Numbered from the stretch's first letter, positions 1 through 12,967 are shown. The stretch is 64,000 nucleotides of DNA from Ramazzottius varieornatus (GCA_001949185.1 BDGG01000016.1:310001-374000), one strand, 5' to 3'. The notes: generated from the sequence alone by a model not told the origin. Translations and numbers: made by a program.

Positions 1-1275
1 TTGACCTAGCGAACAGCATAACGCACATCTGGCAGAATTACGGAGGAGAAGCAGGAAGATGAACTGCTACATTGCGGCCAACTGGAAACGGCCTATTAGC
101 ACGATAAATATTGGTATAAAATTAGCAAAGACGAAAGACCAAGCACACGATCACCAAAAGCAACACCGGAAATTCAATCGATCTTATTCCCGTTGTGATG
201 AATGATCTGGCGTGATACTGCTCGCAGTGTACGATTGTGCAGTTGACCGCTGGTCTTCATGAGAGCTGGTTTAGTGGGCCATTCGATTAATTTAATATGG
301 TGAAGTATATGGAGAACGACAGGCAACAGTCGGAGTGACAAATATTCTACAAATTGTAATTGATTTCTTTGTCCTCTGTAAGTTCTTCGTAAGATCAATC
401 GTATAGGCAAACCCGACCGAACAAGTGGCATGCGCTCGAATTTCCATTTGACAGGTCTCTGTGCAGTGTGGTTCGTGAGCTCGAGTGTGGAGCGCCTACT
501 TGAAGTCCACTGCCCTAAATTCTCAGATCTCGATTCTGGTTATTGCGGAAACTTACAACATGCAATCAACAGTTGTTAACGGGGCTATCATCACCAGCTG
601 ACGTTTTCCCACATATCAGCTCGTTAGGTAGGTCTCTCAGGAGAATAAGCTCTACAAGAAGATGGTAAGCTCCAACGTAAACCGCTATGCATTCGGAAAC
701 CTAGTTTACGCATGCACCTCGACGAACACGGTTCGGGATCCCGCAATTCCAGGGCGACCCACCGGAAACGGCTGTTGGCATCAGACATCAAGTAATGCAC
801 TCGGACAGAAGCTCACTCGGACAGAAGCTCCCGCCTTGATTTCTGCTCCTCTCGATAAGAAAGATACAGCAGCAGAATCACTTGATGCGTTTGCAAACGT
901 ATGATCCGTTTGTTGCCATCCTATTGCTTATCGAAGAAAAAATAGAACAATGGAATCCATTCATACTAAGGCAAACAGACCAGAACTCGAATGATGTCTC
1001 TGCTATGCATGATTCCTGAGCGGAAATTTGTGGCGCCTTCTGGCGACAAGATTCCTCGCTTGCTTGAGTTCAACCCCCAGCCACGTGCTGTTTTGTCGAG
1101 CAATATGAACGAAATGTCACGTGGGACCTTTCACAGCATGCGGCACAGCCTTGACAGCAAATGTTTGTTGACGGTAACGCGGTTCCAAAGTTTCTGGACT
1201 GTACTGAATTTCAATTTCCTTCCATCCCGTTATGATTTCTCTGATCTGCATGCGACTCTTCAAGGCTTCTCCGCT
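1..1275. other. Left-end region without a supported gene
   Basis: No reading frame here shows a recognisable domain or a set of matching splice sites. The frame that contains ICMT stays open upstream to about 991, but that part has no resemblance to ICMT and is probably 5' untranslated or promoter sequence. A short open frame at 662-904 has no recognisable features. Confidence 0.5.
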
Positions 1276-2575
1276 ATGGAAAAAGAAACGAAGAAGTCTT
1301 TCAGCGACAGATGGCGATCAGAGTCATGGGTCTGTCTGGCAGCATTCCTTGCAGCACTCATAGTAACCTACGGGATCGCATTCCGGAACGGCACCTCCAA
1401 CCTCGCTGCGCACCTTTTCAGCATCGCGCTTACTCTTCTTGCCGTCACTGTCCAAAACTATCTCTCCCCTCGACGTTCACTTGCTGAGGTATGTGATGGA
1501 GCAGTGTGTTTCTGCGTTCGGCTATGGATAGTGCTCCTTGCAGGTAGCTATCCGGTCGCTGCTGTTGGGACAAGTGGCCGGGCTTGGAGTGGCTGTCGCG
1601 ACATCGTCCAGCTCCATCTGGATGTTCGGTGCCTACCTCGTCTTCTTGGCTGGTTTCCACTGGTCCGAGTACCTCTCCGTGTCCATCTTCTGCCCACTAA
1701 ATCTGTCAACAAGCAGCTTCATGCTGTACCATAGTCCGGCCTACGTGGTTGCAACTGTGGCGTCGTGGGTTGAATTTACCATCATTCAGTATTTTTGGCC
1801 AGGTAAACACTTACCCCTTCTCTGTTGCGCAGTAACATCACTGCAGTCGTGCATTTCTACCTGGGTACTCTGACGTTGTGCGTCGACTGAGTCAAAGACG
1901 TTGTTCGGCATGTCATTCCGCTATCCTACATGCTCATCCCTACTGTCCACATCGACAATTTTACTCTGTACACATTGCATTTGCATCCGCAGGTTTCCGA
2001 AACATTTCGGCCATATCGTACCTTGGAGCTCTCTTTTGCGTGGTGGGAGAATGCTTACGAAAGGCAGCGATGGCGACGGCGTCCAAGAGTTTCAATCACG
2101 TCGTTGAGGTAAAATCCTGTGAAACTGTTTCATCGATTCACAAATTTTGCGGTTGTGTGGTGCCGCATCAACATTCTTCCTCGTGTTTCTGGAATGTAGG
2201 ACCGCAAGCGAGAAGAGCATCAGCTGGTGACAAATGGCATCTACGGCATCTGCCGGCATCCTTCGTACTTGGGCTGGTGGATCTTTGCCGTGGGCACTCA
2301 AGTAAGTGCAGCTATGTACGACCACTTCATTTTGGTTCCATTTCTATTTCTTACTTAATCAACTTGATGTCCGCTTCATTCCTCTGGTTTAGATTGCACT
2401 TCAAAATCCGCTGTGTGCATTGGCATACTTTTGCGGAGCACAACGGTTCTTCGCCGAGCGCGTGGCGTACGAGGAAGAAAGACTGGTAGATTTCTTCGGA
2501 ACCCGATATGTCGAGTATCGACGAAGAGTACCGCTGCTCCTTCCATTCATCAGAGACGCTGGGAAAGAAGAGTAG
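1276..2575 (+). CDS. ICMT: Isoprenylcysteine carboxyl methyltransferase (ICMT), 5 exons
   Basis: This enzyme methylates the C-terminal isoprenylcysteine of processed CAAX proteins, such as Ras and Rho GTPases, at the endoplasmic reticulum with S-adenosylmethionine as donor. Exons are 1276-1488, 1544-1802, 1993-2108, 2200-2301 and 2393-2575. Joined they give 290 residues in one frame, close to the roughly 284 of human ICMT. Several hydrophobic membrane segments are visible. Family blocks appear in order: FHWSEY, NHVVE after GECLRKAAM, the methyltransferase signature RHPSYLGW, and near the end EEERLVDFFGTRYVEY followed by RRRVPLLLPF. All junctions have GT donors and AG acceptors. The start was chosen because MEKETKK is the first methionine before the first membrane segment; the frame is open further upstream, so an earlier start is possible. 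Function is inferred from family likeness. Confidence 0.93.
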
Positions 2576-3732
2576 GAGTTTTCGCACGTATGTTTTGAGT
2601 CCTTTCGAAATTTGATAAGCTGTTTCAGTCCAAACAAACACACTCGTTTTATTTTAATCTTTTTTATCCAGCTTTTCCTTGCCAAAACCGGCGCTTCGAT
2701 GCGTAGTATAGAGCTACGATCGAGAAATTTTCACCGTACAAATTTTGTGCTCGAAAAATACTGTCTGAATATCGTCGATTTTTTTATCAAGATCATGAAA
2801 ACTGTGGTTTTTAATTTGGAATTTTCCGACCCTCGTCCGCAAAAGTAAACTTTTTTCGAATTTGTTTCTTACACTTGTAAGCAAAACATGCTAAGCGTTG
2901 TGTTGCATGTTTCATCGCGGTAGTCATGAAAGACCCAATATTGCCTCTCACGCATCGTCGCCTCAACACGAGATCATGCAAAGTACCGCACAGTAGCGAG
3001 GACTCGATAACAGTGAGTGTACAGCTTTACAGCCTATGCTTGTTGTTACAGATAGCAAATTCTCGGGGATGGAAGGATCCACCCCCGATCCACTGTGCTG
3101 CCTAGCAGTCCACATCCGAGCTGGATTATACACGGTAGCTACTGTGTGAATGTGCGGTTATGGTGCACACAGTGTATACAGGACCTCCATTTAAAAGTAG
3201 CTCGGTTCATTGAGTCAGTAGCGCGCGCATGTATGCGGCATGCCTCTCCGTCCACGAGGACACAGGGCAAATGATGTGATTTTACGATCGATCGGTCTAA
3301 CGCTATAGAAGGACAAGCCTGACAGCAGCCTCGCCGGCCATGTCTTCTTTCCACAGCTGAAAGCCTGAAACATTACGCAGATGACGCTCAGCTCAATGAG
3401 TTCAGCCATCTCTGGCCTAGACTGTAGCCTCGTAGTATTTGCTGCTCTCAGCGCTTTTCAAGGCTTTCAAGTCCTCTTGCTGTAAAATAGCATTCTTTCT
3501 GTCTAGCGTAGCTAGTCTCGATCATACATGACTGCAATGGCTGCCTGGAAAATTTCCACCGTATATGATTGTGCGATCGTCATTTAACTTTGCTCGTCAA
3601 CATCCGCCAGATACCCCAATGCTGTCAAACCTTGCCTGCTTTTGATGTATGTGCGGTAGACCATATAAGTAATTCAAAACTGGTTCTGAACTTCTCTTCG
3701 TCTACTATATGTACCCTTGATATTGTGACATC
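2576..3732. other. Intergenic stretch
   Basis: No supported gene lies between ICMT and the PH-like gene. It presumably holds the ICMT 3' untranslated region and the promoter of the next gene. I see no repeat of note. Confidence 0.5.
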
Positions 3733-5830
3733 ATGCCCGATATCGAGCATTCGACGACGGCCTCCAACACCTTTGCTACCGCCGAAGTTGTCCCTGGTAC
3801 CCATGTTGCGCACCATTCGGCCACCACCGAAGGCAACGGTGATGTGTCGACAAAAACTGGCAGTGTCACTCATCAAAGTGGTGTTACTAAAGTTGTGACT
3901 ACACATACATCGACCAAGATTGGTAAGTACCGAAAGTCTTGAGGAATATTACGTAGCTTTTACCCAACAACGTGGTTAGACCGTATTACATAGCGTGTGC
4001 AAAAACCGTGTGACATGTGAAACGTGTCATGACAGACTTGACTTCGTTCTTCTTCGGGTTTCCTACAGCAGCTTTTCATGCTGAAGGAAGCCTGCATGTC
4101 GAGAATGTACGATAGTGTAAAGCTTTTATGCCCAGTAGTTAACTCGCTCAAGTTTAGTCAGATGGGTGGCACATCTACCATATAGCGTATAGCGTAGCAA
4201 ATTGAGCCCGTGACCTTTTTATTTTCATTGATTATCCTGTACAAACACCCTGCCGTTTACGTACGGAGCTATTGATCAAATATATCCTCGATTTTTTTCA
4301 TTGAAAGGCTGGATACAATATCATGGACAGTGAGCTGGACCTTAGTGGGCCAATCTGATTTTACGTCGTTCTTGGAGCATAATTTATGTTGTTCCCCCTT
4401 TCTCCACATCACCAGACCGCGCGGTCGACAACCAGACATGTAAAATATTGTTTTATTAAGCTAAGCTGTTCTGGATTTGTGCGAGAACCTCATGCTTCTA
4501 TTGCAGATTTTTTTAAGAATTGACAAAAGGGCAAGGATAGATTGGATTAGTCTGTTTTCGCAAGTGGCGCAGGCTCCCGGCTGGTAACAGCGAGAACGTG
4601 CGCCACTTGAGAAATTATCTACTCATAATTCATTTATTTTTCTGAATTAATTTCTGGGATTTGTTTTTGCAGTATCCAACAAGATTGCGATTGGAAACGA
4701 GCGTGATATTACGCACGCGATGGCCACGATGAACGCCAATCCACATGTAATGCACCACGAAGAGATGGACACCCCAGCGGAAGATCGTAAAGTCAGTTTC
4801 CCACAAGACGCTCTCTCCTCCCGCAACTCGACAGCACATACCACAGAGCACATCAACAACTCCACCAACAACATAATCTATTCCGGTCGCATATTAAAGT
4901 ACGGTTATCGTTTATTCGGCAACAGCTGGCATCCTGTCGACTTGACCATTCACCGCGATGGCCACGCCGAATGGCGGTCCGTCGATGCCGACCATAGCCA
5001 CAACGCCAACCTGAAGGACCTCAGGTATGCCGGATATTGATCCTCGAAATTTGAGTCCTACGATGTCCCTCAAAAAGTTTAATTTCTTGTGTGCTTATCA
5101 TAATCTCAAAAATATCGTAGAAAAAAGCTCAAAGTTATATCCGCCCGGAAGCGTCCCGCGTAAAATAATAAGCGATGATAAATGAATATTTGAAAATTTA
5201 TTGCTCGCGAATTATCAAACGGGGAGCTGAACTTGCAATTTTTGCGCGAAAGTGAAGACTGGAAAGGATAGGTGTTGCGTGACGTTTTCGAATTGTGGAA
5301 TGACTATTTGCAGGTTGGGCATGATCGCCATCGGTCGAGCCTGTCTAGACATCCCTACCTACATTAGTCCGAAGATCAGCAAAGACATCAACCCTGATTA
5401 CCTCATCGCCATCGGCAAGCACAGCGGTTCCAAAGTGAAGAGTTTCTGGTTCGCAGCGCAGTCCGACAAGGAGCTGGCCGACATCAAGAGCGCCTTGTCG
5501 CACGTTTTGGGTCCCCAGTACATCGACATCCCCGCCGCGGACGTCAAGAAAGTCTGGAGCGGGCAAGGCGACATCCAGGTCTCCACCTCCGTTGTCGACT
5601 CTTCCCTCTCGCATCACGCCGGCAAGAACAACATGAACAACACGACGACGACGAGTACGGTGTCATCCCGTCAACCCAACAACATGGTTAACATCAACAA
5701 CATCGAACATCAACGAGCCAGCTCTACCAGTCCCACCGACGGACCTCCGCGTTCACTGACACCGCAAAAGAGAAACAAGGCCGCCAAAGAAGCTTTTTTT
5801 GCAGATATTCTCCAAGGCGACTCGAAATAG
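3733..5830 (+). CDS. Uncharacterised protein with a PH-like domain, 3 exons
   Basis: Exons 3733-3922, 4673-5024 and 5314-5830 join in phase to give 352 residues. I do not recognise a named family. The first 130 residues are rich in Thr, Ser, His and Asn and look disordered. The segment from about residue 138 (GRILKYGYRLFGNSWHPVDL) to about 245 (FWFAAQSDKELADIKSALSH) has the strand-rich layout and closing helix of a pleckstrin homology-like fold, although the usual Trp of the last helix is replaced. The C-terminal tail is again Asn/Thr/Ser-rich and ends with a charged helix (KRNKAAKEAFFADILQG). A membrane- or peptide-binding adaptor role would be inference only. Intron 1 (3923-4672) holds a copy of the foldback element. 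The splice sites and an open frame across three exons make it a real gene; the PH assignment is tentative. Confidence 0.7.
4561..4609. repeat. Foldback element copy 1 (core only)
   Basis: Core arms CAAGTGGCGCAGG and CGTGCGCCACTTG are inverted around a loop of about 20 bases. The outer arms are not recognisable. It lies in intron 1 of the PH-like gene. Confidence 0.8.
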
Positions 5831-6543
5831 AGAAACCTCCTACTCTTTGGAAAATCCACTCTTGAGAAAATGACGGTCAGAAAAAGCTTCTTGCATTTTA
5901 TCCGATCTCGTCGTTGTTTCCATGTGTTACCAATTCGTACCAACCAACAGCCCAGCCAGCGACGTGTTTTCTCTCTTCGAGTTCGTGCATCCCGCCGTCG
6001 TTGTCTTGAGAAGCTAAAGCACACGATATGTCGTTTTTCCTTGGGAGAATCTCTATTGTATTACTACTACTGCTGCTGCACCTGTGGAGTATCTTTGAAA
6101 GACTTACTTTTTCTCCCTTAGCATCTTCTGAACATTTTATTTTTTCATGTTTCAACCTTTCAACCAACCCACACCACTTCTTATGTTTGCCATGGAAGAA
6201 ATCGCGTAGTACTCAAACGTAACAAACACTCTGCCCGTGACATTTCTGATACAAACTGTCAAAGACGTAAAAATGCATTTGTAAGCCTCGTCTAGATGAA
6301 TCGAGAAAATTAAATCAGAAAATCATATCAGCTGGCGCATGTCTTCATTGTTGCTAGATGGAAGAGTGCGCGACTTGACATGTAACGCAAAAGACGTATT
6401 AGAGCTGATAATAGCATTATTCAACCGGTCAGAAAACTGTCTCGAAAGACGGCAGAAGCCCACTGTACAAAAGTCTATCTCGACAGACTGCAAAGCGCAA
6501 CGAGAAAAAGCTTCGAAAGTTCGGAGAAGAAAGGACAACGAAA
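5831..6543. other. Convergent intergenic region
   Basis: It separates the stop codons of the PH-like gene (+) and CLPB (-), so it should contain both 3' untranslated regions. No domain or matching splice sites were found in its open frames. Confidence 0.5.
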
Positions 6544-9500
6544 CTATACACTCAGCATTTCTTTTGAGTGGATTTTCGGCGTGACGTCGGTGAAGCTTTT
6601 TTCGGTGGCCTTTTTTACCAGGATATGTATTTTACCGGCTTTGGAAGGTAGTAGACTACGTTCAGCAGAGTCTGCTGGCTCAGCTACTGTTAGTCGGACA
6701 GAACTGCCTGATTCCAGCAAGCCGGCTTCGTGCGCTGCCGCGATCTCGTTGACTACTTTCCGCTCCACCTGTCAGTCACAATGACGGCGATGATTGCATG
6801 GACATGAATGGCGTTATGCAGTTCGGACATCACAATTACACGGTTTGGAAGGAAGCAACACCAACCTCGTGTTTGATACTGCGCGCGCCGTACCGAACAT
6901 TATAAGCGTCGGCCAGATTGTCCACTACCGAAGCTGCAAAGACACGCAGTACTTTGGTCAACCGCGAAATTACACACAGAAACACTACATGAAACAGTTG
7001 TCATCGATCGAGACATGAAAGCTCCAAACAACTGTCTACAGGCAGCTTTTATGACCGATCAAAATTTACGACCTTGATATTCAACCCATAGACACCCAGT
7101 TTTCGCACTAGCAAATTGGGATCTCGGTCGACCAGATCGTCTTCCCAAGCGACGCACGCTTTCACCCAATGAGACTGAGAACGTGCGCCACTTGGGAGAA
7201 CGATCTGGTCCACTTCGTCTGTCGAGCTCCCAATTCCCACCAGTCGGCAAGATAATCCTCCTACATGTGAAAATATATTAATATATTCCATAAATGCTGT
7301 CGTATTTTCACTCACATGCTTTAATGGTATTCACAACTCAAGTCTGTACGAAAACTGAGCCATGCATTTCGCTGTGAATTTTGGCCGGCAATACGAAGCA
7401 CCGTAAAATTTCGGAAGTATATTTGCTCTAGCGTTTACGACAGCGATAAGGAAGTTCTTCCCATACCCTGGCTGTGCCATAGCTCTCCCTCTAGGAGAAA
7501 CGTTCGGCCTCACCACTCAGAATATCTGGGGGTTGTTTGTTTTGAGTGAAAGCAAAATAATCAAAGTCAAGCTTACCATCCCAAGCAATGTCCACTTTAT
7601 GATGCTTCCTCGCCTGCAAAGAACAGAGGCGGCCTACGAAGCTGTCATTACAGTTTGTGCTGTCAATATCGCATTACAAGAAGACAGACAACCTACGCGT
7701 GCTTGCCATATCATCAGTTCCTTCATCACAAGATGGGCCAGCTCGCGAGCACTGAATGGCAGGAAGTAAACTAAACAAACAAAAGAGAACGTTAATCGCT
7801 GATGGAAAATGGCTGCACAAAAGACTAATCTAGTGAAGAAGCGACATACCAATTTCGGTGATACGACCTAAAAATTCGTCTCGACGGAAATGGCGCTACG
7901 AGAGATCGACAGTGATTTAGCCGGTAATTAGCCCGACAGCCTGACATCAAGGAGGAAGAAAGAGCCTGCTCGTACCTTCAGAATGGGTTCTACAATGTCG
8001 TGCTTGAACTGTTTTGAAATTTCTACCATGTCGGAATCAAGCTCGACCTCAGCTGGTCCATCTGTAATTCAAACACAGCCCTAATACTCGAACTTAGGGT
8101 CCAACATTGGCGCGAGACAATTTCATTGTTTGTCAAATATCATAAAACGTCGGGGAATCATACCGGAAGTGCGTTGGGTTCGAGACTTTTGAAGCTTTGC
8201 GGATCGTTCTCTTAAGTCAACGGCATGATCGGCTATCTCTTCGCTTGCAAGATTCGACGTCTACAACAAGCGCAAGAAACATTAGGACGATCCGGCGAGG
8301 TTCCACAGTGATTGTGCAGCATTTTGCACCAGTGTGGTGAACGGCGAGCTTACCATTATAAAGATGGCGTTCTTGCAGTCAATCGTCTTGCCTTTGCCAT
8401 CAGTTAGACGACCCTGAAGAAGGAAATCTTTCAGATATTTTTTTAAGTCATCATGCAGTTGGATATCGCAAGTCTCGTGGGCATCGTCCAATGTTAATAT
8501 ATACCTCGTCGAAGAGCTGCAGCATGACTGTGAGCACATCAGCATGAGCTTTGTCCACCTCATCGAAAAGGACGACCGCGTTGGGGAACTCCTTGAGCCT
8601 TGTCGTGAGCTGACCACCTTGTTCGTGACCTGCATCAAGCAGCAACGTCAGTAGCGAAACCCCAAGGAACGAACTCGCACCCAAGTACACATACCGACAT
8701 ATCCTGGCGGCGATCCTATCAGCTTCGCAACCTGCAACGTAACATGGAGGTATTAGGTGCACCTAAACACTAACTACAGCAAGAACGGTAATTACGGCAT
8801 TTGAGTCAGTACCTCGTGCTTCTCTTGATACTCGGACATGTCTAAGCGGATGAAGCCTTTCTTTGTATCTTTGTGCAGATACTTGGCCACTTGTTTGGCT
8901 AGCTCGGTCTTGCCAATGCCGCTGGAACCCAGAAACAGGAAAACAAGTGGCCTGTCTTCGTCATACCATCCGTTTTCTTTCCTCCTTATGGCTGAGAAAG
9001 AGCACCAGTCAGAAATTCCACGTCCAGGTAAACTTCAAGCATGCTAACAGGAACTTACTGGCGGCTACAAGCGAGATTGCAACGTCTTGCCCCACTAGGC
9101 TCTGCTTAAGACGCTGCTCTAATGGAAACCTTCTTCTTTCCTCGGCTTCCCGCTTCTGTCGGTTATAGGCAGCCTACAAAAGAGAATTCAAAATCAAACG
9201 CAACTACAAAGATGCTCAAATGAGACGAAGGTCTAATCCCACCGGAAGTAGACTCGTGATACGGTTTCGTAATAGGTAATTCGGCTCAATATCACTTCGC
9301 CGCGGAAAGAGTAAACATACATGTTCTTGATAATTCTTCAGTAGTTCCACAACCCGCTGTTCCTTCGCGTAATCGGCAGGTTTGTGAGCACGATCCGTTT
9401 CGGCAGAGGGGTCTGCACCAGCGTCTACCAGGAGCTATCAAGACCCATAACAGAAGTGAGGAAGAGTCTTCGAGGAGTCTGTGAGACTGCTAAAGTACCT

Positions 9501-10586
9501 TAATAGTGTCAAAATCGTTTGCGAGGACCGCGTAATGAAGTGCTGTACATCCTTTAAAAGACGTCTTCATGTTAAGCCGACTACTGAACTCCTCTTCGCG
9601 GGACAGCAGCACCTCAAGGTAGTGGGCCTGCTTGGCTTCGGCCACGGCGAACACGGTGGAGAACTCATCCTTCGCGTCGACGTCAGCTCCAGCCGCTAGT
9701 AACTGCTGAGCCACCCTGAAAACGAACAGAGTTCGCTCAAACCAGGAAGATGGTCAACATGCGTTACGATTCCTTACTTCGCTCTACCCATCATAGCTGC
9801 CTGTAATAACCGAAACAGAAACTTAAAACAGTCAACTCAATTCTAAAACAGCAATCTGTAAAATACGTACTAAATGAAGGGCAGTCCATCCGAAACGATG
9901 TCGACCATTTACATTTACTCCGTCCTTTAGAAGACTGCAATAGCAAAGTCAGTCACACTAAACAATCGGCAAGAACACAGTACCGGCCAAACTTGCGCAT
10001 TACGTCACCCGCAAACGGCGGAAGCCTCGTTCACTATTTTACGTCATGCGCCGACGAATGTTTACAGTGATAATGGTCAGGGTTGCTGCTTACTTTGATA
10101 ATGCTGCTTCGTCGCCGTTACGAACTGCCTCAAACACCCGCGGATCCGCTTTCTCTTTATCTGAAGAGTGAAACAACAAGGTGAGTCGAAGAGCAGAAAG
10201 TCTTACAAGTGATCGTATGTGCCTTTTCTGCTTTCGCAGAGGGCGACTGCCAGCATGTACAGCGACGACGCTCCGATGAGGTACGGCGACATGGGATCGC
10301 CGTTGTTCTGTCCCTTCTTGTCCCTGTTCAACTTGATAGTCGTCAAAGCATTGAAGGGGTTCTCCAGACGAGCCAGATATCCCAGCGGAAGGATTTCTTG
10401 GTGTCCGATCTGCGACGACACTCGGATGAGACGCTGTTCAGCTTCGCTGGCGTACTTCAGAGATTCCAGCGCGACGCTCTTTAAACATCGTCTTGCCTTC
10501 GAGTACCTCCAACAGGATATTCCCATCGATCCCCTGCCTTGACGCATACCTAGTATCATCGTTCTGGCTACCATCTTCAGCTTCAA
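6544..10586 (-). CDS. CLPB: Mitochondrial ankyrin-AAA+ disaggregase CLPB (SKD3), 18 exons
   Basis: CLPB is an ATP-driven disaggregase of the mitochondrial intermembrane space. Exons, 5' to 3', are 10586-10207, 10160-10094, 9934-9871, 9800-9778, 9715-9499, 9434-9321, 9173-9059, 8991-8813, 8731-8695, 8629-8505, 8413-8354, 8260-8164, 8061-7976, 7895-7850, 7770-7697, 7613-7577, 6933-6866 and 6768-6544, about 670 residues. Visible in order are a basic, acid-poor leader, a hydrophobic segment ([15 protein letters not shown]), ankyrin repeats ([31 protein letters not shown]), the linker [15 protein letters not shown], Walker A GSSGIGKT, pore loop GYVGHEQGG, Walker [12 protein letters not shown], sensor 1 TSNLAS and sensor 2 [14 protein letters not shown]. 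Exons 2-18 join in frame. Exon 1 ends in phase 2 while exon 2 needs phase 1, so the first junction is one base out. Identity is secure; the exon 1 boundary is not. Confidence 0.93.
7113..7237. repeat. Foldback element copy 2 (long arms)
   Basis: The core arms are degenerate on the left (AAGCGACGCACG) and intact on the right (CGTGCGCCACTT). Outer arms extend to AATTGGGATCTCGG on the left and GAGCTCCCAATT on the right. It lies in the CLPB intron between 6933 and 7577. Confidence 0.85.
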
Positions 10587-11268
10587 GACCAGAACTACGA
10601 GACGCTCGAAGCCAACTTGATAGTTGATACGGAGATATTCAAGACTCTGGTTAGGGTGGGGTTATAGTGGCCTAAGCCAGGGTGGCTCTGGTTAACAATT
10701 CCAAGGCGGAAGTTGCCGAACCCTTGACCTATCAGGTGACTTTTTAGCCCCTGGGGCTGATCGGACTGAAACGGGTACCCCCTACGTCGCCCTTTCAGAC
10801 TTTTCGGTTGTGTAATGTGTTCTTTCGTTTTAATTTCTTACCAGTGAACGCAACCTTCCTCCGGTAGAAAGGCTCATTCTTGTTTCTGGTGATTGAAATT
10901 CGCTTACGAAACTATTTTATGAGGTTTCGTTGCAGGAGCAGCGAACGGAAAGACGGAGAGCAGCAAGTCTAAGTCGGTAAGGGAGCGTCGCTAGTACTGT
11001 GTGGAGTACTCGCTCCTGATGATCGGGTGTCACCCAACTTCACTGACGCAGACAAGATCAATAAATTTTTCCAACCGATCCTTCTGGAGCGCTCCCCGTA
11101 CAAGTCTACGCGATCGCAAAAGTCGGACCAGAGAGTAGAAGTTTTCCCACAGGAGGATATGGAGTTTGCTCCGAAAAAAAGCAGTAGCAGGTAGACCCTG
11201 AAATGGGACTTTGCGTGCATGGAACCCGGAAGTTGAACTGACTGCTTGTTCTGAACTTTATGTTACAG
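10587..11268. other. Region upstream of CLPB
   Basis: This is the 5' flank of CLPB on the minus strand. No gene is supported. A G-rich patch with repeated GGTGG/GGGTGG words lies near 10650-10690. Confidence 0.4.
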
Positions 11269-12141
11269 AGATTTGCATTCGACAGACGATACTGGAAGAA
11301 GTGCCGAAGATTGGAATGGCAAAAAGATGGGACTTTATCCATGGGGCATCTTCAGATGGATATCTTGTCTGATTACTGTATACGTACTTTGCTTCTGCAG
11401 GTTTCTCAAACCCACGCGTGAATTTTCAGGATTTGCAAAGACTGGAAGGCCATCTGCAGACTCAACAGGATGCTCGATCTGCTCTTCTTCGACTTTTCAT
11501 CCTTCAGCATTTCATCCTTTGACGACGAGGACGACAACAAGAATCACGACCGGATGAAGGAGTGCGCTGCCTCACGTAGCCAAGACCGGCGCGTACCTAT
11601 GCGAGAAAGTTTCGCGTTTGACCCTGAAATGCTCGACAGTTAAGATAAGAAAGTGCTCTTTCTACTTGATATGGGACCTAACTTCAGCGGAACACCTCGC
11701 TTTATCGACGTGTCTCTACCGGAGTACCGTCATATTGATACGGTCGTGCTTTCTGGCTTGCGTACCTTTGATATCGAATTCGCAGGAGGGTATTTCTGAT
11801 TTGAAACCGTGGAAATCAAAAGTACGCTTCCACAACTGCAGCGTAAATTTAGAGTGGAGGTTTTGCCGCCACTGACTTCCCCACGGGAGGTGACTATCGA
11901 TTCCACGCTTCACCCTCTAAAGCCAGTAATGACACCTGGGTGTCTGAGATCACCGCGAAGCAAATTTTGGTGGAAAGCAAGCTCAAAAAGTCGAGACAGT
12001 GTTCAGTCTGCTCGACTACGCCGCATAGTTGACAAGAGCCAGTCATTTTGGCCATATCCTCAGGAGCAAACCCAGTGGCTCAGGACTCTCTTAAATAACG
12101 TCCCTTTGGATGATGATGTCGGGATGCTGGCGAAAATGTAG
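11269..12141 (+). pseudogene. Nearly open frame with F-box-like motif, probable decayed gene
   Basis: One frame runs about 290 codons from 11269 to the TAG ending at 12141 with only three internal stops: TGA near 11416, TAA near 11641 and TGA near 11797. About 14 would be expected by chance. The segment ICKDWKAICRL resembles the end of an F-box motif, preceded by HLQMDIL. The rest, including LDMGPNFSGTPRFIDVSLPE and the Trp/Ser-rich end, is not recognised. A 63-base intron with GT-AG ends (about 11368-11430) would remove the first stop in frame; I found no convincing introns for the other two. It could be a pseudogene or a live gene with unusual splicing. The F-box reading is weak. Confidence 0.3.
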
Positions 12142-12967
12142 GCAAAAGAAGATTTAACTGTCCGCTGAGCAATCCACCGGTATCTGAAGACTAACACAGC
12201 TCGGCATCTTGTCAAACAATGGGGACCGACAGAGTTTACTTCGAGAGTACCCAGCGCAGTTTGCGAGTGGTTTGTCTTGGCTAGGATGAGTAAGTTGCAG
12301 TAATCCCATTGACAATCGATGTCGAACGGTTTGGCTCGTCTGATGGTGAGTACCAGTGGCTGTTAAGGACGACAGTTATAATGATCCGGATCTGGAAAGG
12401 TACACACCGGTGCGCAAGACAGCCAGTCATTATACTTTGATGAAGCGGCACGGCGAAGAGAATAACGTCTGCTCTGACTGTGTGGTTTCCTGCGGTTCCA
12501 GAGGCAAGCCTAGTAGCAACTTCGGTTCTGTTGTGAAGCGAATTTTCTACTGTAACGTTTCCGACTTCCGCGTACTCTGCTTTCTTGAATTTCTTCCCCA
12601 AGTAACTGAACGTGTTTTTCCGCTGTATGGCCTGGAACACATTCACTAACGTATTTGGCATGAACCAAAGTTGAAATATATTTATCAAGTGAAAGAATAT
12701 ACAGAAGAAGTGAAACCAAAGCGTGAAATGTCCATTGCCATCGAAAGATTAAATTTGCGTAAAAAATCAAAACTTCTTTTGAATTAGACAGCCAGCATTT
12801 GTAAATCATTGTAAATTAAATGGTCAATTACTTATGTTAAGACATGTTGAAGCAAGCAAAGAAAGATTATCGATATACCACATGTAAAAGACTATGCTCA
12901 TGACACTACAAAAGGATTCCATAGGAAGAATGGATGTTCTAAGGCCTGTTCTATCAATACGATCAAA
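12142..12967. other. Intergenic region and CDC42 3' flank
   Basis: No gene is supported. The part next to 12968 should hold the CDC42 3' untranslated region. The open frames on both strands have no recognisable domain. Confidence 0.45.
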
